Of a stretch of DNA of 33,410 nt, positions 22,312 to 28,867 are shown piece by piece. The DNA is from an uncultured Lachnospiraceae bacterium (GTDB lineage Bacteria; Bacillota; Clostridia; Lachnospirales; Lachnospiraceae): positions 1 through 33,410 of the forward strand of contig URRQ01000026.1 in the NCBI GenBank assembly GCA_900550235.1. Reading direction: 5' to 3'. Below the pieces are notes generated by a model. It did no database searches and was not told the DNA's origin. It saw nothing but the letters and a program-made list of their open reading frames with translations. A program made the position numbers and the translations under genes. The number at the start of each line of letters is the position of its first letter. Positions within the stretch are counted from its first letter, which is position 1.

Positions 22312-24729
22312 TTATTGTCTTAATTCAATTCCCATTTCTTCGAGTGCGCCGAGAATCTTCTTCATTGCTGCTGATACATCAGCTTCTTCCAAAGTCTTAT
22401 CTTTTGCACGGAATACGATAGAGTATGCAACCGATTTGAAGCCTGCTTTAATCTGTGCTCCTTCGTAAAGGTCGAAAAGCTTGTAGCTTTCTAAGTATGC
22501 TCCGCCCTTCTTCTCAATCACTTCTTCAATCTGTCCGACTAAGATTTCTTTTGGAACTACCATACTGATATCACGTGTAACTGCCGGATATTTTGCAATT
22601 CCTTCGTATTTTCTATCAAATGTAGCAAGTTCTACTACTTCCGGCATATCGATTACAGCAACATATGCTCTTGTTCCGATTCCATATGTGTCTGCAACTT
22701 CCGGATGCACTTCTCCAAGGTAACCTACAACTTTTCCATCATAGATGATGTTTGCCTGACGTCCTGGGTGTAAGAATGTCTTACCTGCATTTGGATCGTA
22801 TGTCTCTTTCTTGTGCATACCAATCTTCTCAAAGAACTCTTCTACCACACCTTTCATACTGAAGAAATCTCCTTCTCCATACATTCCAAGTGTAAACTGC
22901 ATACGTTCCTCCGGAAGTTCAGTTACCGGAACTTGTTTTGGAAGATAGATATTTCCAAGTTCGTAGAGACGAACATCTTTATTTCTTCTATTGTAGTTTG
23001 TAGCAAGTGAAGTCAACATACCATTCAAGGATGTTGTTCTCATAATACTGTAATCTTCTCCAAGCGGATTCATGATTTCTACTGTTCTGCGAAGTTCAGA
23101 ATCAGCCGGAATCAATAATTTATCAAATACTTTTGGACTTTCAAAAGAGTATGTCATACCTTGACTGAATCCACAGAATTCCGCAATGTTTCTTGCCACT
23201 TCTTCTACACGAAGCTTGAAGGATAACTTACCTGTTGTAGCTTCTCCACATGGAAGTGTTGTCGGAATGTTATCATATCCATAGAATCTTGCTACTTCTT
23301 CTGCAAGGTCAGCAAGTCTGAATAAATCATGTCTGAATGTTGGTGCGATGATTTCTTTTGTCTCAGCATCATAATCCAGATCAATCTTCTTGAAGTATCC
23401 AAGCATTTCTTCTTCAGAAATATCTGTTCCGAGCATTCTGTTGATCTGCTCTGCATCAAATGGTACACGCACCGGCTCTTTTACTTTTCCGTATACATCT
23501 ACGGTTCCGCCAACCACTTCGCCTGCTCCAAGTTCTTCGATCAACTGGCAAGCTCTGTCCATCGCTGCTTTTGCATTGTTTGGATCCAGACCTTTTTCGA
23601 ATTTACCGGAAGCATCTGTACGAAGTCCCACTTTTTTGCTTGATTTACGGATGTTTGTTCCGTCAAAGCAAGCAGCTTCAAATAACATCGTATGCACATC
23701 GTCTGTAATCATAGAGTTTTCTCCACCCATGATACCGGCAATACCAACTGCTTTTTCTCCATCACAGATCATCAGTACAGATTCATCCATTTCTCGTTCC
23801 TGACCATCAAGAGTTACGAATTTTTCTCCTGCTTCTGCATTCTTTACAACAATTTCTTTTCCGGCAATGGTATCTAAATCGTAGGCATGCATTGGCTGTC
23901 CATATTCTTCCATCACATAGTTCGTGATATCTACAAGGTTATTGATCGGACGGATTCCAACTGATGCAAGACGTCTCTGCATCCATACCGGTGAAGGTCC
24001 GATTTTTACATTCTTCACAACTCTTGCACAGTAACGTGGGCAAAGGTCTGTATTTTCTACACGCACTTTGATGTAATCGTTGACATCCTCGTCATTTCCA
24101 GTCTCTGTCACAACTGGTGGATGGAATTCTTTGCGGAATGTAGCTGCTGCTTCTCTTGCAATTCCGACAACGCTGAAACAATCTACACGGTTAGATGTGA
24201 TTTCATATTCAAATACTACATCGTTTCTTCCTAATGCTTCAATTGCACTGCTTCCAACAACTGCATCCTCTCCGAAAATATAAATGCCATTTTCCGGCGC
24301 TTCCGGATACATCTCTGTTGTAGAACCAAGTTCTTCGATTGAGCACATCATACCGTAGCTTTCTACTCCACGAAGTTTTCCTTTTTTGATTTTAATTCCG
24401 CCTTCAACTACTTTTCCGTCATGGCTTCCTGCCACGCGACCACCGTCTAATACGACCGGAATTTTTGCACCTTCAAATACATTTTTAGCGCCTGTCACAA
24501 TCTGTACTGTTTCTGCTCCAACATTTACCTGACACACAACTAATTTATCCGCATCCGGGTGTTTCTCGATCTTCTCAATCTGACCGATTACGATTTTCTC
24601 CAAATCCTTATCCAATACTTCATAGCCTTCTACCTTCGTTCCTGAAAGTGTCATTGCGTCTGTATATTCCTGTGCTGTAACATCAAGGTCCGGCACATAT
24701 GCTTTAATCCATGATAATGATGTATTCAT
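22312..24729 (-). CDS. pheT: Phenylalanine--tRNA ligase, beta subunit
   Basis: The 805-residue beta subunit of the tetrameric cytoplasmic enzyme is full length. It starts MNTSLSWIKAYVPDLD. The tRNA-binding EMAP-like domain follows (about 40-150, HPDADKLVVCQVNVG). The B3/B4 editing region includes RPINNLVDITNYVMEEYGQPMH split by short loops. The B5 domain, the catalytic-like core and the C-terminal anticodon-binding FDX-ACB domain close it (YPAVTRDISMVVP onward). GAAAGGATAGAG lies before the ATG. It follows pheS by 93 bases, unusually far for this pair, because a REP-like palindrome fills the gap. It should be transcribed from the T-box-controlled promoter. Confidence 0.98.
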   Translation of the reverse strand: MNTSLSWIKAYVPDLDVTAQEYTDAMTLSGTKVEGYEVLDKDLEKIVIGQIEKIEKHPDADKLVVCQVNVGAETVQIVTGAKNVFEGAKIPVVLDGGRVAGSHDGKVVEGGIKIKKGKLRGVESYGMMCSIEELGSTTEMYPEAPENGIYIFGEDAVVGSSAIEALGRNDVVFEYEITSNRVDCFSVVGIAREAAATFRKEFHPPVVTETGNDEDVNDYIKVRVENTDLCPRYCARVVKNVKIGPSPVWMQRRLASVGIRPINNLVDITNYVMEEYGQPMHAYDLDTIAGKEIVVKNAEAGEKFVTLDGQEREMDESVLMICDGEKAVGIAGIMGGENSMITDDVHTMLFEAACFDGTNIRKSSKKVGLRTDASGKFEKGLDPNNAKAAMDRACQLIEELGAGEVVGGTVDVYGKVKEPVRVPFDAEQINRMLGTDISEEEMLGYFKKIDLDYDAETKEIIAPTFRHDLFRLADLAEEVARFYGYDNIPTTLPCGEATTGKLSFKLRVEEVARNIAEFCGFSQGMTYSFESPKVFDKLLIPADSELRRTVEIMNPLGEDYSIMRTTSLNGMLTSLATNYNRRNKDVRLYELGNIYLPKQVPVTELPEERMQFTLGMYGEGDFFSMKGVVEEFFEKIGMHKKETYDPNAGKTFLHPGRQANIIYDGKVVGYLGEVHPEVADTYGIGTRAYVAVIDMPEVVELATFDRKYEGIAKYPAVTRDISMVVPKEILVGQIEEVIEKKGGAYLESYKLFDLYEGAQIKAGFKSVAYSIVFRAKDKTLEEADVSAAMKKILGALEEMGIELRQ

Positions 24730-24747
24730 TTTTCTCTATCCTTTCTT

Positions 24748-24810
24748 GGGGACGTACACTTTTGCAACTTTACTACGTCCCTAATTAACTTTTACCCTGT
24801 CCCTTTTTGC
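24748..24810. repeat. REP-like palindromic element between pheS and pheT
   Basis: GGGGACGTA (24748-24756) and TACGTCCC (24774-24781) form an 8-bp inverted repeat around TTTTGCAACTTTAC. A related half follows: CCCTGTCCCTTTTTGC (24795-24810). On the minus strand the units read as GGGAC blocks with TTGCAAAA between them. This resembles extragenic palindromes spread by Y1 (RAYT-type) transposases in Clostridia; that resemblance is from memory and not searched. Confidence 0.5.
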
Positions 24811-24822
24811 ATTTTTCATAAA

Positions 24823-25842
24823 TTAGAATTGTTTTAAGAAACGGATATCATTCTCATATAATAATCTCATATCGTCAATTTCATATTTTAATAACGCGAT
24901 ACGTTCCAAACCTACACCAAATGCAAAACCATTGTATTCATTTGGGTCGATTCCGCACATTTCCAATACATGTGGATGAACCATACCACATCCTAAAATC
25001 TCAATCCATCCGGAACCTTTACAGAAACGGCATCCTTTTCCTCCACATTTGAAGCATGTGACGTCTACTTCGGCGCTTGGCTCTGTAAATGGGAAATGAT
25101 GTGGTCTGAATTTTGTCTTTGTCTCCGGCCCGAATAATTCTTTTGCGAATACTTCCAATGTTCCTTTTAAGTCAGCAAAAGAAATGTTTTTATCAATTAC
25201 AAGACCTTCGATCTGATGGAAGGATGGTGAGTGTGTTGCATCCACTTCGTCAGAACGGAATACTCTTCCCGGAGCAATCATACGGATTGGAAGTTTCCCC
25301 TGCTCCATCACACGAGCCTGTACCGGTGATGTCTGTGTACGAAGCACGATATCTTTGTTGATATAGAATGTATCCTGCTCATCTTTTGCCGGATGATCTG
25401 CAGGAATGTTTAATTTTTCAAAGTTATACTCGTCGTATTCCACTTCCGGACCTTCCACAACTTCATATCCCATACCAATGAAAATTCTCTCTACTTCTTC
25501 CAAAGCAATGGTATTTGGATGGCGATGTCCTACTGTATTTTTCTTAGATGGAAGTGTTACGTCAATGACTTCTTCTTTTAATTTTGCTTCACGGATTGCT
25601 TTCTCCATCTCTGTTTTTGCGCTATTCAGAGCAGTTTCAATCTCTTCGCGTGTCTCGTTCACCATCTGACCAACTTTTGGTCTGTCTTCCGGCGCTACGT
25701 CCTTCATAGATTTTAATACGGCTGTAAGTTCTCCTTTTTTTCCAAGATACTTTACACGTACATCATTTAATTTTTCCGGCACATCTGCAGCTTGAATCTG
25801 TGCCAAAGCTTCTTCTTTGATGCTTTGTAATTTTTCTTTCAT
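24823..25842 (-). CDS. pheS: Phenylalanine--tRNA ligase, alpha subunit
   Basis: The 339-residue catalytic subunit charges tRNA-Phe. The N-terminal 85 residues are a coiled coil that binds tRNA. The class II core contains GHRHPNTIALEEVERIFIGM, motif 2 with VFRSDEVDATHSPSFHQIEG, a Cys-rich segment CFKCGGKGCRFC typical of many bacterial PheS, and motif 3 FAFGVGLERIALLKY near the end. The start at 25842 was preferred over 25893 since AAAGGAGA precedes it at good distance and it begins MKEKLQSIKEEALAQ. A T-box leader lies upstream, with an additional GC-rich region between leader and gene. Confidence 0.97.
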   Translation of the reverse strand: MKEKLQSIKEEALAQIQAADVPEKLNDVRVKYLGKKGELTAVLKSMKDVAPEDRPKVGQMVNETREEIETALNSAKTEMEKAIREAKLKEEVIDVTLPSKKNTVGHRHPNTIALEEVERIFIGMGYEVVEGPEVEYDEYNFEKLNIPADHPAKDEQDTFYINKDIVLRTQTSPVQARVMEQGKLPIRMIAPGRVFRSDEVDATHSPSFHQIEGLVIDKNISFADLKGTLEVFAKELFGPETKTKFRPHHFPFTEPSAEVDVTCFKCGGKGCRFCKGSGWIEILGCGMVHPHVLEMCGIDPNEYNGFAFGVGLERIALLKYEIDDMRLLYENDIRFLKQF

Positions 25843-25881
25843 GATTTTATCTCCTTTAAAAAATATATTTTGATTATAATC

Positions 25882-25970
25882 GAGAATGTGCAATACACAT
25901 TCTCCGCGCGCAAGCGGTTGCGAAGCGATGATTTCTTCTCCGCGAGCTGCGCATTCTTACACGAAGTGTA
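25882..25970. repeat. GC-rich hairpin region between T-box and pheS
   Basis: This block is clearly richer in GC than its surroundings. It contains a perfect 9-bp hairpin (GAGAATGTG 25882-25890, CACATTCTC 25896-25904), a direct repeat TTCTCCGCG at 25900-25908 and 25936-25944, and a TACAC/GTGTA hairpin at its far end. It lies in the pheS leader after the T-box terminator. It could be an intergenic mobile repeat or structured mRNA. No gene is seen. Confidence 0.5.
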
Positions 25971-25971
25971 T

Positions 25972-26014
25972 TTTTATGGGATAGGATTCCGGAGGAATTT
26001 CCTATCCCATAAAA
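25972..26014. repeat. Long perfect hairpin overlapping the T-box terminator tail
   Basis: TTTTATGGGATAGGA (25972-25986) pairs perfectly with TCCTATCCCATAAAA (26000-26014), and TTCC/GGAA can extend the stem inward. On the pheS strand its first arm uses bases of the T-box terminator's U-run. No T-run follows on that strand, so it is not an ordinary terminator. Confidence 0.75.
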
Positions 26015-26277
26015 AAAGCCCCATCCCACAAAGGGACGAGGCTAAATCGCGGTACCACCCTAATTCCTGCTTTCATAAGCAGACACTTAAGTTTGCGTAA
26101 CGTGCACATACGTCAGTTCTTACACAATATGATTTTCTCATTCTTCGGAACTGCAGCTCCTGTGGGAAATTCGATTGCCATCTGAACTTAAGGAAACTTT
26201 CAGCCGGTGATTTCCTCTCTCTGATAGAAAATGGGTCTCTACTGAACACATTCACAGCCTTTTTTATTCAAAACTTA
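26010..26277 (-). promoter_or_regulatory. T-box leader of pheST (phenylalanine tRNA-sensing)
   Basis: The T-box sequence AGGGTGGTACCGCG (26048-26061 on the minus strand) is canonical and pairs with the uncharged tRNA acceptor end. A terminator stem follows (AGCCTCGTCCC with GGGATGGGGCT, seven T, 26010-26044). Stem I features appear upstream, with AGAGAG and GGCTGAAAG at the distal end. Two TTC triplets could be the phenylalanine specifier, at 26166-26168 (within GAATTTCCC) and 26148-26150; the choice needs folding. When tRNA-Phe is uncharged, antitermination allows pheST expression. Confidence 0.93.
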
Positions 26278-26283
26278 TTTCTT

Positions 26284-26311
26284 ATTTTATCACATGAAAA
26301 TGGAATGTCAA
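26284..26311 (-). promoter_or_regulatory. Promoter of the T-box-pheST transcript
   Basis: On the minus strand a perfect TTGACA (26306-26311) and TAAAAT (26284-26289) are 16 bases apart, starting the leader near 26277. It lies immediately after the stop codon of the YihY-like gene. Confidence 0.75.
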
Positions 26312-26312
26312 G

Positions 26313-27143
26313 CTATTCTTCTCTGCTTTTTTCTTGAAAATACATATTTACCTTCCCGCCAAGTAACATAATATACATAGAAAAGTACAACCAAAGCATA
26401 ATCAAAACAATGGTTGTTAAGCTTCCATACATATCTTCAAACCCTTTGAATATCTCCATATACTTTGATACAAAGAAAGAAGTAAACAGCCAGCCCACCG
26501 CTGTAAATACAGCTCCCGGAAGCTGTGCGAGCAATCGATCTTTTCGGTTGGGAAGAAATTTGTAAATGCATAAGGAGAACACAATCAAACCGAGGAAAAT
26601 GGTAATCGTTCGAATCTCGATCAAAAATTGGGTAACATGGGAAGCTATAGGAATATGTTCTTCTACAAACAAACTGATACTGTTACCAAAGCCAAGTACT
26701 ACAAGGGTTACAACAATGACCACAATAAATGATACTGTATAAAAGGTAGCTCTAATTCGAAGATATAAATAGTTACGCGTTTCCTGACTTTTATATATAC
26801 AATTCAGTCCTGCTGTCACGGCCAGTACACCGCGTCCGGCTGACCACATTGCCACGATTACCGTAATTGGAATTACTGCCGCTGACTGATTGTATACTTG
26901 ATTGACAATCGCAAGAATAGCCGGTGTGATAGATTCCGGTACAACATTCGCTACGGCAGACATCACATCAATTTTTGTAAGTGGCGTATATTGAACTAAA
27001 GTAAGCAAAAGCAAGATGATCGGGATCAAAGAAAGTACAAAAAAGAATGCTGACATCGCAGCATACGCGCCAGTATGATCATTCGCATCTGCTTCCAGCA
27101 ATTTCCCAATTCCCTTTCTGACTTTCTTTATGAATTCTTTCAT
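26313..27143 (-). CDS. YihY/BrkB family inner membrane protein
   Basis: The 276-residue protein has about six membrane helices. It matches the YihY/BrkB family (older names suggested ribonuclease BN, which is not supported). Visible family features are the early DHTGAYAAMSAFFFVLSLIP, WSAGRGVLAVTAGLN in the middle, and YGSLTTIVLIMLWLYFSMYI with LLGGKVN near the end. The function is not established for most members; transport or envelope roles have been proposed. CGGAGGGTG lies before the ATG. It has its own promoter at 27173-27201 and ends directly before the pheST promoter. Confidence 0.9.
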   Translation of the reverse strand: MKEFIKKVRKGIGKLLEADANDHTGAYAAMSAFFFVLSLIPIILLLLTLVQYTPLTKIDVMSAVANVVPESITPAILAIVNQVYNQSAAVIPITVIVAMWSAGRGVLAVTAGLNCIYKSQETRNYLYLRIRATFYTVSFIVVIVVTLVVLGFGNSISLFVEEHIPIASHVTQFLIEIRTITIFLGLIVFSLCIYKFLPNRKDRLLAQLPGAVFTAVGWLFTSFFVSKYMEIFKGFEDMYGSLTTIVLIMLWLYFSMYIMLLGGKVNMYFQEKSREE

Positions 27144-27172
27144 CTTACGTTCACCCTCCGTTAATTTATGAA

Positions 27173-27201
27173 ATCATACCATGATTTTTCCAATTGTTCA
27201 A
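27173..27201 (-). promoter_or_regulatory. Promoter of the YihY-like gene
   Basis: On the minus strand TTGAAC (27196-27201) and TATGAT (27173-27178) are 17 bases apart, with TGG forming an extended -10. It lies between the SpoIID-like and YihY-like genes. Confidence 0.65.
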
Positions 27202-27225
27202 GTTGATGCTTTACTCTGGTAACAT

Positions 27226-28536
27226 CTATTCTTTCACTTCAATCCCTTGATAAAACGTCTGTAATATTTCCTTATAGTCTTTCCCAGCTTTTGCCATTTC
27301 ATTCGCACAATTTTGACTCATGCCTATTCCATGACCATACCCTCCGCCTTCAATGATGTAACAATCTTTTTCTTTTTTTATATCAAAAAATGCACTTGGA
27401 AGAAGTTCACTGCTTTTTACTTTTTTCCCGTCTTTTCGTACAATCGTATACCCTTTTCCTCCCAAGGCACGACGTATTTTATTTTCGGTCTTCACGATGG
27501 CTTCTCCATGCTCCCCAACCGCTTTTATCTCAAGAACCACACCGCCCGAACCTTTTTTTGTAACCCGCAGATCTTTTAGTTTTCCTAATTTTTTATTCAC
27601 ATTTTTAGAAAGCAGTTTTTCCAGAACCTTTTCAGATACATTTGCTTTCCATTGATACCACGGAAAATTTTTTTCGTAATCACCTTCTTTTCCTTTCAGT
27701 TCTACCGATTGTAGATAAGCGTTTGCCTTAGAAGGTTTACTTCCCCATGCCTCTGCCGATGTTGTCTTTCCGCATGATGTTGAAAAATAATATGTTGTAG
27801 CAACTTTTCCATCATACCACACTTTTTGCCCCGTCGTCTCCTTGACTGCCTGAATCGTACTTTCCTGTTCCTTGGAATTCCCGTATACCTGATAGGAAAC
27901 ACTGTCGTCCACATGCGCATTATAATCCGGATATCCATAATTTTTCATCTGTTTTACTGCATAGCTTCTTGCGCAGACAGCTTGTGCTTTTAGTGCTTCC
28001 AATCCATAAGAAGCCGGCATTTCACTTGGCACGACCGCATACAAATATTCTTCCAAAGGAAGTTCATTTACAAGAACAATTCCTTCTTTGACTGCATATA
28101 GTTCTAATTTTCCACGATACTCCGGCACACCATATCCACGCTTCAACGAAGAAATTCTAATCTTATCACCCTCTTTTTTTGATTTCACATGAAGCCCCCC
28201 TTGCCGAAGCATCGGATCATCTGCTTTTATCAAGATAGTCTCTTCTGGATTGCATTCCTTTTTTCCCGCTCCAAATCGAAGTACAAGACCACTTTTCGAA
28301 GAAATACTGACTTCTTTATGTATCACATCTTTGAATCCGTTTGTTTTTAGCACCACTCGGATAATATCGTATTCTTTTTCTTCTTTCTTTTCTTCTGCTC
28401 GCCTATCTGGCTTTGCTATTTTACGCTCTTTCTTCTCAATCCCTGTCATAAGGCTAAGAAGACCTACCACTAATAATGCACTCAAAAAGATTCCTACATA
28501 TAGATATCTATCATTTTCTCTTTTTCTTTTCTGCAT
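27226..28536 (-). CDS. SpoIID/LytB-domain protein
   Basis: The 436-residue protein has one N-terminal membrane anchor (YLYVGIFLSALLVVGLLSL, about residues 11-29), a charged linker, and a large outer domain of SpoIID/LytB type. Landmarks are YLYAVVPSEMPASYGLEALK with the acidic residue typical of SpoIID lytic transglycosylases, then AQAVCARSYAVKQM, STSCGKT, and the C-terminal GGYGHGIGMSQNCA and ILQTFYQGIEV. SpoIID degrades peptidoglycan during engulfment in sporulation; LytB-type homologues act in vegetative cells. Which role applies is not clear: no spoIIQ or other spo gene is nearby. AGAGGGGAAC lies before the ATG, and a 13-bp inverted repeat lies just upstream. Confidence 0.9.
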   Translation of the reverse strand: MQKRKRENDRYLYVGIFLSALLVVGLLSLMTGIEKKERKIAKPDRRAEEKKEEKEYDIIRVVLKTNGFKDVIHKEVSISSKSGLVLRFGAGKKECNPEETILIKADDPMLRQGGLHVKSKKEGDKIRISSLKRGYGVPEYRGKLELYAVKEGIVLVNELPLEEYLYAVVPSEMPASYGLEALKAQAVCARSYAVKQMKNYGYPDYNAHVDDSVSYQVYGNSKEQESTIQAVKETTGQKVWYDGKVATTYYFSTSCGKTTSAEAWGSKPSKANAYLQSVELKGKEGDYEKNFPWYQWKANVSEKVLEKLLSKNVNKKLGKLKDLRVTKKGSGGVVLEIKAVGEHGEAIVKTENKIRRALGGKGYTIVRKDGKKVKSSELLPSAFFDIKKEKDCYIIEGGGYGHGIGMSQNCANEMAKAGKDYKEILQTFYQGIEVKE

Positions 28537-28551
28537 TTGTTCCCCTCTTGT

Positions 28552-28586
28552 CCATATCTTTTTCTATACCTATGAAAAAGATATGG
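28552..28586. repeat. 13-bp perfect inverted repeat upstream of the SpoIID-like gene
   Basis: CCATATCTTTTTC (28552-28564) and GAAAAAGATATGG (28574-28586) are exact complements with a 9-base spacer. They lie between the small-RNA terminator and the SpoIID-like start, so the site could be an operator or a leader hairpin. No T-run follows, and I could not place a convincing promoter around it. Confidence 0.8.
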
Positions 28587-28605
28587 AAAATATCCCTAAG
28601 CTGTA

Positions 28606-28640
28606 CATAAAAACGGCAGCCACTAAAATAAGTGGCTGCC
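28606..28640 (-). terminator. Terminator of the small RNA gene
   Basis: GGCAGCCACT and AGTGGCTGCC (28615-28624 and 28631-28640) form a perfect 10-bp stem with a 6-base loop, followed on the minus strand by GTTTTTAT. It separates the small RNA from the SpoIID-like gene. Confidence 0.88.
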
Positions 28641-28832
28641 CTTATCTTTTGTACTGCCCAAAATGCCGTTTTCCGTATTTTGACTCCTAGCAACCGCTAG
28701 GTGGGCAACCGCATCTGCTTTTCTGCCTTCCCCTGCATGACCGAGGGCTTGACATATTACAGAGATATAGGAACCCCGTTTAAAGTAATGTAGGTTCAAA
28801 ATAACAGAATTATCGAACATCTCAGGTTTTCT
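28607..28832 (-). ncRNA. Independent structured RNA gene, possibly 6S RNA
   Basis: A strong promoter (28839-28867) and a strong terminator (28606-28640) bound about 225 bases without a convincing gene. On the minus strand TATTTTGA near the 5' end can pair with TCAAAATA near the 3' end, extended by CCTA/TAGG, which gives a long closed hairpin. Local hairpins such as CCTAGC-GGTT-GCTAGG lie within. Length, long-hairpin shape and autonomous expression fit 6S RNA, the RNA polymerase-binding regulator, and the sequence resembles Clostridia 6S RNAs as I remember them. SRP, RNase P and tmRNA landmarks are absent. The RNA gene is well supported; the 6S identity is moderate. Confidence 0.55.
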
Positions 28833-28838
28833 AAACTT

Positions 28839-28867
28839 ATTATAGAACATTTACTTGCTTTTTTCAA
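28839..28867 (-). promoter_or_regulatory. Promoter of the small RNA gene
   Basis: On the minus strand TTGAAA (28862-28867) and a perfect TATAAT (28839-28844) are exactly 17 bases apart. The -35 lies within the last codons of the transglutaminase gene, so the RNA has its own start at about 28832. Confidence 0.8.

Noticed and set aside
25870..26255. Short frames on both strands in the pheS leader
   Set aside because: They fall on the T-box structures and the hairpin region and have no start signals.
28623..28850. A 75-codon minus-strand frame in the small-RNA interval
   Set aside because: It has no ribosome binding site, its composition is not protein-like, and it coincides with a promoter-to-terminator RNA gene.
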